A stretch of DNA of 64,000 nt from positions 1-64,000 of the forward strand of contig NZ_FORF01000015.1 in assembly GCF_900113935.1 (NCBI RefSeq). The letters run 5' to 3'. Every line of letters starts with the position of its first letter. Positions within the stretch are counted from its first letter, which is position 1. The notes beneath the pieces were generated by a model. That model saw only the letters and a program-made list of their open reading frames with translations. It was not told the DNA's origin and did no database searches. This document shows positions 54,831 to 62,519 of this stretch, piece by piece. This DNA comes from Aquamicrobium aerolatum DSM 21857 (GTDB lineage Bacteria > Pseudomonadota > Alphaproteobacteria > Rhizobiales > Rhizobiaceae). A program made the position numbers and the translations under genes.

Positions 54831-56891
54831 TCAAGTGCGGCTGCGCCGTGCCGCGCGATCCTCGCGCGAGCGGCGGCGCTGGGCGGCGCTGTCTGTCCCG
54901 TCGCCGGCATCCTGCTCGATCTGGCGCGGCGGCAGCGTCACCTGCTGCGCCAGAAACGGGAACGGATCGACCTTGTTGGGCAGCGCCATCGCATTGATGA
55001 AGATTCTCTGGAAATTCGGCTCCAGCGCGGTCTCGATCTTTTCGATGTGGGTGACCGTGTCCTCGATCTCGCGACGATGGTCGCGGTTGAGCAGCGCCAT
55101 CAGCGCGCCGTGCCCAGCGGCATTGCCGACCGCCTTGACCTTGTCGAGGTCGCAATCGGGGATCAGCCCCAGCACCATCGCATAGGTCGGGTCGATGAAG
55201 GTGCCGAACGCGCCGGCCAGGCTGATCCGGTCGACATGGTCGATGCCGAGCTTTTCCATCAACAGCTTGATCCCGGCATAAAGCGCCGCCTTGCCGAGCT
55301 GGATCGCGCGTACGTCGTTTTGCGTCACAGTGATGCGCGGCGTGCCGTCATGCAGCAGATACGACCAGGTGCGGCCGTTCTGCAGGATGCGCGGCGTCTT
55401 GTCGGCCAGCGCGCCGTCGATCACGCCGTCCTCGGAAATCACCCCCGACAAATACATTTCCGCGATCACTTCGATGATCGCCGAGCCGCAAATGCCGGTG
55501 ACGCCCAATTGGGCTGAGGCTTCGGCAAAACCGTCCTCGTCCGACCATGTGTCGACGCCGATGATCTTGAAGCGCGGTTCCAGTGTGTCCTTGTCGATGC
55601 GCACGCGCTCGATTGCGCCGGGCGCGGCGCGCTGGCCCGACGAGATTTCCGCGCCCTCGAAGGCCGGGCCGGTTGGCGACGACGCCGCCACCACCCGGTC
55701 GCGGTTGCCAAGCACGATCTCGGCGTTGGTGCCGACATCGACCACCATCATCATCTCGTCCTGCCGGTGCGGTCCCTCGCACAACGCTGCCGCCGCCGAA
55801 TCCGCGCCGACATGTCCCGCGATGCACGGCAGCAGATAGACGCGCGCGCCCGCATTGGCGCTCAAGTCCAGCGTCGAAGCCGGCACATCGACCGCGCCGG
55901 ACACTGCCAGCGCAAACGGTGCCTGTCCCAGCTCCGTCGGGTCGATGCCGAGGAACAGATGGTGCATGATCGGATTGCCGACAAACACCATGTCGAGAAT
56001 GTCGTCGCGCGCCACGTCGCCCTCGGCGCAGACTTTTCCAATCAGCTCGTTGGCGGCTTCGCGCACCGCCGTCGTCATCGCCTCCCGGCCGTTGGGGTTC
56101 ATCATCACATAGGAGACGCGGCTCATCAGATCTTCGCCGAAGCGGATTTGCGGGTTTGACGCGCCCGACGAAGCCACGATCCGCCCCGACAACAGCGACA
56201 CCAGATGCATCGCAATCGTCGTTGAACCAATATCGCAGGCGATGCCATAGGCTTCGTTGTGCAGCCCCGGCCACAGCGCGATGATCGTCGGCCGCGCGGT
56301 CGGTCCGTCGCGATGGATCGCCGCCGTCACGCCCCATTCGCCCTTGCGGAGGATTTTTTGCACCTCGTGCAGCAGATGCGGCGCGACCTGCAGATCGTGA
56401 TAGTGCCAGTCCTGTTCCAGCATCTTCTTGAGCCGGTCGAGATCGCCGAGCGGCTTGTGCATGTCGGGCTCGTCCAGCTCGACATAGCACAATTGCACCG
56501 CCGGATTGCGCTCGATCACCCGGTCGAGCGCCGCCTTGCGGACCACCTGCGCGTTGATGACGGTATCCTGCGGCACGTCGATGACGAGATCACCCTCGAT
56601 GGTGCTCGAACACGACAGCCGCCGCCCATCCGCCAGCCCGCGCACCCGCTCATAGCGCTCTTCCTTCGCGCCCCGGGCCGACAGATGGTCGTTGGCCGAG
56701 GTGATGCCGTGCTTTGCGAAATTTCCCTCCTGCACGATGACCTGGCACCGCCCGCAGGTCGCGCGCCCCCCGCAGACGCTCTCGACATAAACGCCCAACT
56801 CCCGCGCCGCATCCAGCACGACGGTCCCCTTGGCAAACCGCCCCCGTTTGCCCGACGGCATGAACAAAACAAGCGGATCGGTGGTGGCCAT
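54831..56891 (-). CDS. RACo-like corrinoid reactivation protein (2Fe-2S plus ASKHA ATPase, DUF4445)
   Basis: The protein of about 686 residues has an N-terminal plant-type 2Fe-2S domain with ligands in VESVCGGRATCGRCQVIV and a fourth cysteine in RRLSCSSTIEGDL. A linker region (about 100-205) and an ASKHA-fold DUF4445 region follow (GIACDIGSTTIAMHLVSLLS, MMVVDVGTNAEIVLGNRDRV, RISLAGAFGTFIDPTYAMVL). Such proteins use ATP to reduce inactive Co(II) corrinoid back to Co(I), an essential repair step for methyltransferases, above all in the presence of oxygen. The start ATG 56891 (MATTDPLVLFMPSG) is chosen because homology begins there. It is 13 bases after the methyltransferase gene. Confidence 0.9.
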   Translation of the reverse strand: MATTDPLVLFMPSGKRGRFAKGTVVLDAARELGVYVESVCGGRATCGRCQVIVQEGNFAKHGITSANDHLSARGAKEERYERVRGLADGRRLSCSSTIEGDLVIDVPQDTVINAQVVRKAALDRVIERNPAVQLCYVELDEPDMHKPLGDLDRLKKMLEQDWHYHDLQVAPHLLHEVQKILRKGEWGVTAAIHRDGPTARPTIIALWPGLHNEAYGIACDIGSTTIAMHLVSLLSGRIVASSGASNPQIRFGEDLMSRVSYVMMNPNGREAMTTAVREAANELIGKVCAEGDVARDDILDMVFVGNPIMHHLFLGIDPTELGQAPFALAVSGAVDVPASTLDLSANAGARVYLLPCIAGHVGADSAAAALCEGPHRQDEMMMVVDVGTNAEIVLGNRDRVVAASSPTGPAFEGAEISSGQRAAPGAIERVRIDKDTLEPRFKIIGVDTWSDEDGFAEASAQLGVTGICGSAIIEVIAEMYLSGVISEDGVIDGALADKTPRILQNGRTWSYLLHDGTPRITVTQNDVRAIQLGKAALYAGIKLLMEKLGIDHVDRISLAGAFGTFIDPTYAMVLGLIPDCDLDKVKAVGNAAGHGALMALLNRDHRREIEDTVTHIEKIETALEPNFQRIFINAMALPNKVDPFPFLAQQVTLPPRQIEQDAGDGTDSAAQRRRSREDRAARRSRT

Positions 56892-56904
56892 CTGTCGTGC
56901 GTCC

Positions 56905-57855
56905 TTAAGCCTTCGCCATCCGTGCCTCGCGACCGCCACGCCGGCGGGTGGGGGCGGCGTCGTTGGCGACGGGGGCAGGGGCGGCGTGTTCGCCCGGCTT
57001 GAAATCCTTGTAGGTCTTGATCCATGTCGTGCAGTCGCGATCTGTTCCAGCCAGCACGTTGGCGCCGCGCACGGCTTCCATCTCCTGCGGGCGGCAGGGG
57101 TTCATGATCGCGCTGGTCATGCCGGCGCCGATCACCATCGGGATGAAGGCGGCGTTGATGCCGTGGCGATGCGGCAGGCCGAACGAGATGTTGGACAGCC
57201 CGCACGTGGTGTTGACCTTCAGCTCCTCGCGCAACCGGCGCAGCAGCGCGAACACTTGGCGGCCGGCATCGCCGAGCGCGCCGATCGGCATCACCAGCGG
57301 GTCGACCACCACGTCTTCCGGCTTGATGCCGTGATCCATTGCCCGCTCGACGATCTTTTTCGCCACCGCAAAGCGCACGTCCGGGTCCATCGAAATGCCG
57401 CTCTCATCGTTGGAGATCGCCACCACCGGCACGTCGTATTTCTTTACCAGCGGCAGGATCGCCTCGAGTTTCTCCTCTTCGCCGGTTACCGAATTGACCA
57501 GCGGCCGGCCCTTGGCGACGCGCAAGCCCGCCTCGATTGCCGCCGTCACCGACGAGTCGATCGATAGCGGTACGTCGACCAGGCTTTGGACGATTTCCAG
57601 CGTTTGCACCATCAGCCCCGGTTCTGTGGCGTTGGGGTCGACGGCGGTGACGCCGGCATTGACGTCGAGCATCGTCGCGCCCGCCAGCACCTGTTCGAGC
57701 GCGTCCTTGCGCACAGTGTCGAAATTGCCGGCGATCATCTCGGCGGCGAGTTTCTTGCGCCCGGTCGGGTTGATGCGCTCGCCGATGACGCAAAATGGCT
57801 GGTCGAAGCCGATGACGATTTCCCGGGTCGCGGAGGCGACAATGGTGCGGGTCAT
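56905..57855 (-). CDS. Methyltetrahydrofolate:corrinoid methyltransferase (pterin-binding, MtgA/AcsE type)
   Basis: The TIM-barrel protein of about 316 residues shows the pterin-binding pattern: CVIGERINPTGRKKLAAEMI, ATMLDVNAGVTAVDPN, PLSIDSSVTAAIEAG, NSVTGEEEKLEAI, ISNDESGISMDPDVRF and TTCGLSNISFGLPHRHGIN. It moves a methyl group between a corrinoid protein and tetrahydrofolate. Here, in concert with the MttB-like enzyme, it would make 5-methyl-THF. It has no homocysteine or B12 domain, so it is not MetH. The last about 35 residues are an Ala/Arg-rich tail. The start is ATG 57855; the longer frame upstream belongs to the neighbouring gene's antisense composition. Confidence 0.9.
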   Translation of the reverse strand: MTRTIVASATREIVIGFDQPFCVIGERINPTGRKKLAAEMIAGNFDTVRKDALEQVLAGATMLDVNAGVTAVDPNATEPGLMVQTLEIVQSLVDVPLSIDSSVTAAIEAGLRVAKGRPLVNSVTGEEEKLEAILPLVKKYDVPVVAISNDESGISMDPDVRFAVAKKIVERAMDHGIKPEDVVVDPLVMPIGALGDAGRQVFALLRRLREELKVNTTCGLSNISFGLPHRHGINAAFIPMVIGAGMTSAIMNPCRPQEMEAVRGANVLAGTDRDCTTWIKTYKDFKPGEHAAPAPVANDAAPTRRRGGREARMAKA

Positions 57856-57883
57856 GGAGATGTCCTCGTTGAAACGGTCGGGG

Positions 57884-58189
57884 TCAGGAATGGACGTGGT
57901 GGCCGCCGGCCTTGACCAGCGCCACAAGCGTGTCGCGGTCGAATTGCGCGTCGAGCGCGGCGGCGGCCTTGTCGGCTTCGGCTTCGAGATCGTCGGAGAC
58001 GGGCACCGGCTCGGCCTTGCGCCATTCGGCCAGATAGGCGTCGGTGTCGCCCGCGCCGGTGCGCATCGCGCACATGTCGATGGCTTCGGTAAAGCGCAGC
58101 GGCAATTCGCGTTTGGCGTTCTGCCGGCCTTTCTTGACAATCACTTGCGCGGGAATATCCCGCCAGTAGACGACGATCAGATCTGCCAT
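57884..58189 (-). CDS. PF13769 'virulence factor' family protein, small
   Basis: This 101-residue protein has the pattern MADLIVVYWRDIPAQVIVKK, RQNAKRELPLRFTEAIDMCA and EAEADKAAAALDAQFDRDTL. The family name is historical and no biochemical role is established. Its genes often stand next to MttB-like methyltransferases, and here it is encoded 28 bases before the methyltetrahydrofolate:corrinoid methyltransferase gene. A chaperone, corrinoid-loading or assembly role is a guess from context. Confidence 0.8.
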   Translation of the reverse strand: MADLIVVYWRDIPAQVIVKKGRQNAKRELPLRFTEAIDMCAMRTGAGDTDAYLAEWRKAEPVPVSDDLEAEADKAAAALDAQFDRDTLVALVKAGGHHVHS

Positions 58190-58287
58190 CTGTTTCCTTC
58201 CTCACTCAGAAGACAGGATTGCCGAAGGGCGGGCAGGCAAGCTGTTTGGCCCACGACGCGCGCACCCTCAATTGCGACGTGGGCGTC

Positions 58288-58899
58288 TCACTTCAACTTG
58301 CCGAGATCGCGCTGCAGATCGCCATAGCCGGTGAAACGCTTTTCATAGCCGAGCCCGAGCAGGACGGCGGCGTCCTTGGCGACCTGTTCCAGCGCCGGAT
58401 CTTCGGTCTGGGCGAGATAGATGACCTTCTCATAATTGCCGAAGAAATCCGTGATCAGCTCCGGGTGGCGATCCAGTCCCAATGGCTTGATGAAGAAGGC
58501 ATCGAATTGGCGGCACAGAAAGTCGGTCATGTAAAACGACATCATGTCGCCATCGGCGACTTTCGCAAACGCCGCTTCGCCCTGATAGAACGCGAAGCAA
58601 TGCGGCCCGGCCATGCGCGCGACGCCGTGTTTTTCGCACACCACGTCGAGATGGCCGCCGGTGCCGCAATCGGCATAGCCGACAAAAATATGCTGATAGC
58701 CCTCGGCCTTAGCCTTTTCGATCGCCGCATCCATCGCCGGGGCGATCTTGTCGGGGCGGTAGTGAAATTCCGCCGGCAGGCAGGTCAGCTCCAGATGGTC
58801 GAAGCCGAGCCGCTCCTTCACCGCCAGTACCTCGCGTGCGATCATCCCACAGGCGATCACGAGAACTTTTTCCGCGTTCGTGCGTTGAGCGTTCGTCAC
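58288..58899 (-). CDS. DUF1638 protein of the corrinoid methyltransferase cluster
   Basis: This 203-residue soluble protein of family DUF1638 contains KVLVIACGMIAREVLAVKER, LELTCLPAEFHYRPDKIAPA, HIFVGYADCGTGGHLDVVCE and RMAGPHCFAFYQGEAAFAKV. Conserved cysteines (ACGM, TCLP, DCGT, HCFAF) and histidines could bind a metal or cofactor. The family occurs mainly beside corrinoid methyltransferases, in methanogens and in proteobacteria; its role is unknown. It is the first gene of the minus-strand run DUF1638, PF13769, methyltransferase, RACo and hydrolase. Confidence 0.85.
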   Translation of the reverse strand: MTNAQRTNAEKVLVIACGMIAREVLAVKERLGFDHLELTCLPAEFHYRPDKIAPAMDAAIEKAKAEGYQHIFVGYADCGTGGHLDVVCEKHGVARMAGPHCFAFYQGEAAFAKVADGDMMSFYMTDFLCRQFDAFFIKPLGLDRHPELITDFFGNYEKVIYLAQTEDPALEQVAKDAAVLLGLGYEKRFTGYGDLQRDLGKLK

Positions 58900-58942
58900 C
58901 AGTTACGCGCCCCCTTGGCGCGTCATGATGCGGAGAGCCAAG

Positions 58943-59101
58943 ATGACATCCAGTATGTTTACCAGAGTTGCAGCCATCGTTCTCGTCACTGCTTTTGCGG
59001 CGGGGTGCGCAAACACCATTCGCGGTGCCGGTCGCGATACTGCCAACGCCGTTCAGGCGACACAAGACGCTGGTCGAAGCGTGGAACGTGCCGCTAACTA
59101 A
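58943..59101 (+). CDS. Entericidin-like small lipoprotein
   Basis: A 52-residue frame, ATG 58943 to TAA 59101, begins MTSSMFTRVAAIVLVTAFAA, then has lipobox AAGC and a short tail NTIRGAGRDTANAVQATQDA ending GRSVERAAN. This is the EcnA/EcnB pattern of small outer-membrane lipoproteins. A CGGAGAG ribosome site precedes it. It lies on the opposite strand between two genes of the corrinoid system. Entericidin B is linked to stress-induced lysis in enterobacteria; whether that holds here is unknown. Confidence 0.8.
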   Translation: MTSSMFTRVAAIVLVTAFAAGCANTIRGAGRDTANAVQATQDAGRSVERAAN

Positions 59102-59149
59102 CCACTCGCCGGCAAGCTCTTGCGTAACGCATGACGCGATGTCCGTGTC

Positions 59150-59848
59150 TCACGCCGAGGCGCGGACGTTGTGCCTGCGTTTCATGAAATCCTTCGCCGT
59201 CTCCACCGCAACGGCTGCATCGCGGCAGTAGGCGTCTGCGCCCACGGCCTTGCCGAATTCCTCGTTGAGCGGCGCACCGCCGACCATCACGACGAAATCG
59301 TCGCGAATGCCCTTTTCCTTCATCGTGTCGATCACGACCTTCATATAGGGCATCGTTGTCGTCAGCAGCGCTGACATGCCGACAATATCCGGCTTGTGTT
59401 CTTCAATTGCCGCGAGGTATTTTTCGACCGGATTGTTGATGCCGAGGTCGATCACGTCGAAGCCGGCGCCTTCCATCATCATGCCGACAAGGTTCTTGCC
59501 GATGTCGTGAATGTCGCCCTTGACGGTGCCGATCACCAGCTTGCCCTGCTTGGGCGCGCCGGTGGCGGCCAGCAGCGGGCGCAGGATGAACATGCCGGCC
59601 TTCATGGCATTGGCCGACAGCAACACTTCCGGCACGAACAGGATGCCGTCGCGAAAATCCTCGCCGACGATGCGCATGCCCTCAACCAGCGCCTCAGTGA
59701 GAACCTTGTATGGGAGCCAGCCGCGGTCGAGCAGGATCTGCGTGCCTTCCTCGATCTCCTCCTTCAACCCGTCATAGAGGTCGTCGTGCATCTGCTGGAC
59801 GAGTTCGTCGTCGGAAAGCTCGGAAAGGATGATTTCATCGTCAGACAT
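59150..59848 (-). CDS. Methyltransferase cognate corrinoid protein (MtgC/MtbC type)
   Basis: This 232-residue two-domain protein has an N-terminal four-helix cap (about 10-95: SDDELVQQMHDDLYDGLKEE, LVEGMRIVGEDFRDGILFVP). A Rossmann-like B12 domain follows with TVKGDIHDIGKNLVGMMMEG (the DxHxxG cobalt-ligand histidine), DIVGMSALLTTTMPYMK and VVMVGGAPLNEEFGKAVGAD. It carries the methyl group between the MttB-like enzyme and the THF methyltransferase. It is divergent from the MttB-like gene across about 230 bases. The DUF1638 operon starts further downstream on the same strand, with the entericidin gene in between. Confidence 0.93.
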   Translation of the reverse strand: MSDDEIILSELSDDELVQQMHDDLYDGLKEEIEEGTQILLDRGWLPYKVLTEALVEGMRIVGEDFRDGILFVPEVLLSANAMKAGMFILRPLLAATGAPKQGKLVIGTVKGDIHDIGKNLVGMMMEGAGFDVIDLGINNPVEKYLAAIEEHKPDIVGMSALLTTTMPYMKVVIDTMKEKGIRDDFVVMVGGAPLNEEFGKAVGADAYCRDAAVAVETAKDFMKRRHNVRASA

Positions 59849-60077
59849 GTTTGGCTCCCGAAAGCAGCAGACATAGCCGCTGCCTTGTTGTTCTGTCGGA
59901 ATCTTAGCTGTGACAAGAACGATTGCTTGGCTGATTTGCGACGTCCCGCGCCGGGAAAGCGACTGCGTTATCTGTCGATTTTGCGACAGGCTCTGACGCG
60001 GAGTGGCCGTTTTTATGGCGCGTCCGGCCTACGATCCTAGTCAACCAAACATGGGCCTGCGCAGACGGGGAACGGCT

Positions 60078-61637
60078 ATGGAAGACCAGACAGACGGTGG
60101 TGGACGGCGAGGGCGCGGCGAACGTGGTGGTGCGGCGGCGCGACGTGCGGCGCGCACCGGCGGTGGTGCGGGGCTGCAACTGACCTATATCAAGCGCGAA
60201 GTTCCGGTCTACAACGTGCTCAACGAGGAAGGCTTGGCGCTGATCGAGGCCAATGCCGACACCGTGCTGGAGGAAACCGGCATCGAGTTTCGCGACGACG
60301 CCGAAGCGCTGGCGCTGTGGAAGGATGCCGGGGCCGATGTGCGCGGCGAGCGCGTCCATTTCCCCAAGGGGCTGCCGCGGTCGCTGCTGAAGACCGCGCC
60401 GTCCGTCTTCACCCAGCATGCGCGCAATCCGGCCCGCTCGGTGCAGATCGGCGGCGACGCCACCGTGTTTGCGCCGGTCTACGGCCCGCCCTTCGTGCGC
60501 GATCTCGACGGCAACCGCCGCTATGCCACCATCGAGGACTTTCGCAATTTCGTGAAGCTCGCCTATATGGCGCCGTCGATCCACCATTCGGGCGGCACCG
60601 TCTGCGAGCCGGTCGACGTGCCGGTCAACAAGCGCCATCTCGACATGGTGCTGGCCCACATCACGTTGTCCGACAAGCCGTTCATGGGCTCGGTCACCGC
60701 GCCCGAACGCGCCGAGGATTCGGTGGCGATGGCGAAAATCCTGTTTGGCGACGAGTTCGTCGACCAGAACACCGTGCTCATCAATCTCATCAACGCCAAC
60801 TCGCCGATGGTGTTCGACGAAACCATGCTCGGCGCGGCCAAGGTCTATGCCCGCGCCAATCAGGCCACCATCATCACCCCGTTCATCCTTGCCGGCGCGA
60901 TGAGCCCGGTGACGGTCGCTGGCACGCTGACGCAGGTGCTCGCTGAAGTCCTTGCAGGCGCGGCGTTTACCCAGCTGATCCGTCCCGGCGCGCCGGTGCT
61001 GTTTGGCACCTTCGCCTCGTCGATCTCGATGCAGTCGGGCGCGCCAACTTTCGGTACCCCGGAACCGTCGCTGGTGTCCTATGGGGCAGGGCAGCTCGCC
61101 CGCCGTCTCGGCCTGCCGTTCCGCACCGGAGGCTCCTTGTGCGCTTCAAAGATCCCGGATGCGCAGGCGGCTTATGAAAGCGCCAACACGCTGAATTCGA
61201 CCATGCTCGCCGGCACCAATTTCGTCCTCCACGCCGCCGGCTGGCTCGAAGGCGGGCTGGCCTCCTGCTACGAAAAATTCATGATGGACATCGACCAACT
61301 CGGCATGGCGCAGCGCTTTGCCGCCGGTGTCGACCTATCGGAAAACGGTCAGGCGATGGACGCGATCCGGGAAGTTGGCCCCGGCAGCCATTTCCTCGGC
61401 TGCGCCCACACTCAGGCCAATTTCCAGTCGGCGTTCTACCGTTCGACGGTCGCAGACAACAATTCCTTCGAGCAATGGCAGGCAGAAGGCCAGCAGCGGG
61501 TCGAAACACGCGCTAACGCGTTGGCACGCAACTGGCTTGATTCCTACGAGGCCCCGCCGCTCGACCCCGGCATCCGCGATGGCCTCAATGATTTCGTCGC
61601 GCGCAAGAAGGAATCGATGCCCGACGCGTTCACCTGA
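60078..61637 (+). CDS. MttB-superfamily methylamine/betaine:corrinoid methyltransferase without pyrrolysine
   Basis: This TIM-barrel protein of about 519 residues belongs to the trimethylamine methyltransferase superfamily. Typical segments are VPVYNVLNEEGLALIEANAD, VLEETGIEFRDDAEALALWK, PVDVPVNKRHLDMVLAHITL, AFTQLIRPGAPVLFGTFASS and GCAHTQANFQSAFYRSTVAD. True MttB needs an in-frame amber codon read as pyrrolysine. Here the frame is uninterrupted, as in MtgB (glycine betaine) and related enzymes for quaternary amines. It would move a methyl group from such an amine to the corrinoid protein encoded divergently. ATG 60078 follows GGGGAA; a longer GTG frame from 60003 exists. A glycine- and arginine-rich leader of about 30 residues precedes the fold. 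Confidence 0.92.
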   Translation: MEDQTDGGGRRGRGERGGAAARRAARTGGGAGLQLTYIKREVPVYNVLNEEGLALIEANADTVLEETGIEFRDDAEALALWKDAGADVRGERVHFPKGLPRSLLKTAPSVFTQHARNPARSVQIGGDATVFAPVYGPPFVRDLDGNRRYATIEDFRNFVKLAYMAPSIHHSGGTVCEPVDVPVNKRHLDMVLAHITLSDKPFMGSVTAPERAEDSVAMAKILFGDEFVDQNTVLINLINANSPMVFDETMLGAAKVYARANQATIITPFILAGAMSPVTVAGTLTQVLAEVLAGAAFTQLIRPGAPVLFGTFASSISMQSGAPTFGTPEPSLVSYGAGQLARRLGLPFRTGGSLCASKIPDAQAAYESANTLNSTMLAGTNFVLHAAGWLEGGLASCYEKFMMDIDQLGMAQRFAAGVDLSENGQAMDAIREVGPGSHFLGCAHTQANFQSAFYRSTVADNNSFEQWQAEGQQRVETRANALARNWLDSYEAPPLDPGIRDGLNDFVARKKESMPDAFT

Positions 61638-61641
61638 AAAG

Positions 61642-61661
61642 AGCCCGATTCCGGCCGGGCT
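61642..61661 (+). terminator. Possible weak terminator after the MttB-like gene
   Basis: AGCCCG (61642-61647) pairs with CGGGCT (61656-61661), four bases after the stop. There is no T-run, so it may end transcription only in part. Confidence 0.3.
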
Positions 61662-61805
61662 AAAGTGGCCAATATCATCTATGATCATGTCTGGCGTGGC
61701 CCTATGCGCGACAGCTAGAGACAGGCGCGTGTTCTTCGTTAACAGCGTGCCTGTCCCAGCGGTATCGCTTGCGCGAAATAATGTCACCCTCGGAGAAGAA
61801 ATTCC

Positions 61806-62480
61806 GTGCCCAACCTGATCTCTCAAATCGACGACGCGTTAACGGCATGCGGCCTTATGGTCCGCGGTGCGGTTGCCTTGTCGTCCGAGGATCACGCGCC
61901 TAACGGGCCTTTGGGCATGCCGGCACGGTCGGTGGTTCTCGTCGGCCACGGTGGCGCGGATTACTGGCCGCATTTTGAGCGGTGGCGCTCCACCCAGACT
62001 CAGGATTTGGCTAATCCGCTCGACGCATGGTCGCGGTCGGTTCTGGAAGAGGTTGCGTCGCTGGTGGGTGCCCGTGCCCTTCTGCCAAACGACCGGCCGT
62101 ATGCGCCGTTTCAGCAATGGGCAATCCGTGCCGAACGGCTACGTCCGTCTCCGATTGGATTGCTGATTCATCCGGTCTACGGTCTGTGGCATGCGTTCCG
62201 CGGCGCGTTGTTGTTCGATGCTGAGATCGAGATTCAACAAGCTGAACAATTGAATCATCCGTGCGCCGTATGTGTCGAAAAACCTTGCATGAATGCCTGC
62301 CCGGTAGATGCATTCAGCGCAGCTGGTTTCGCCTATGAGCGATGCCTGGCATATGTGCGCGGGCCGGAGGGACAGCATTGCACCGGGTGTCAGGCGAGGA
62401 ACGCTTGTCCGATTGGTATAGAGTACCGATACCCCGCATCGGTGCAGACATTCCATCAGGCGGCGTTTGCAGGGTTGTGA
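61806..62480 (+). CDS. 4Fe-4S protein related to epoxyqueuosine reductase-type ferredoxins
   Basis: This 224-residue protein has two 4Fe-4S-type cysteine motifs at the C-terminus, CAVCVEKPCMNACPVDAF and CTGCQARNACPIG. An N-terminal domain of unknown fold has VVLVGHGGADYWPHFERWRS and SPIGLLIHPVYGLWHAFRGA. The layout recalls the QueG/RdhA group, where a cobalamin-binding domain precedes ferredoxin clusters, but full similarity is not evident. The start is GTG 61806. It lies 168 bases downstream of the MttB-like gene on the same strand and could donate electrons to the corrinoid system; that is only context. Confidence 0.7.
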   Translation: MPNLISQIDDALTACGLMVRGAVALSSEDHAPNGPLGMPARSVVLVGHGGADYWPHFERWRSTQTQDLANPLDAWSRSVLEEVASLVGARALLPNDRPYAPFQQWAIRAERLRPSPIGLLIHPVYGLWHAFRGALLFDAEIEIQQAEQLNHPCAVCVEKPCMNACPVDAFSAAGFAYERCLAYVRGPEGQHCTGCQARNACPIGIEYRYPASVQTFHQAAFAGL

Positions 62481-62519
62481 GGAAATCCGCTGCCGAAGTG
62501 ACAGACAGGCGAGTTTACC

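Noticed and set aside
60078-61637. Possible pyrrolysine-containing MttB with an in-frame amber codon
   Set aside because: The frame is uninterrupted from start to its natural TGA end, and no pyrrolysine genes (pylS, pylT) are visible in the window.
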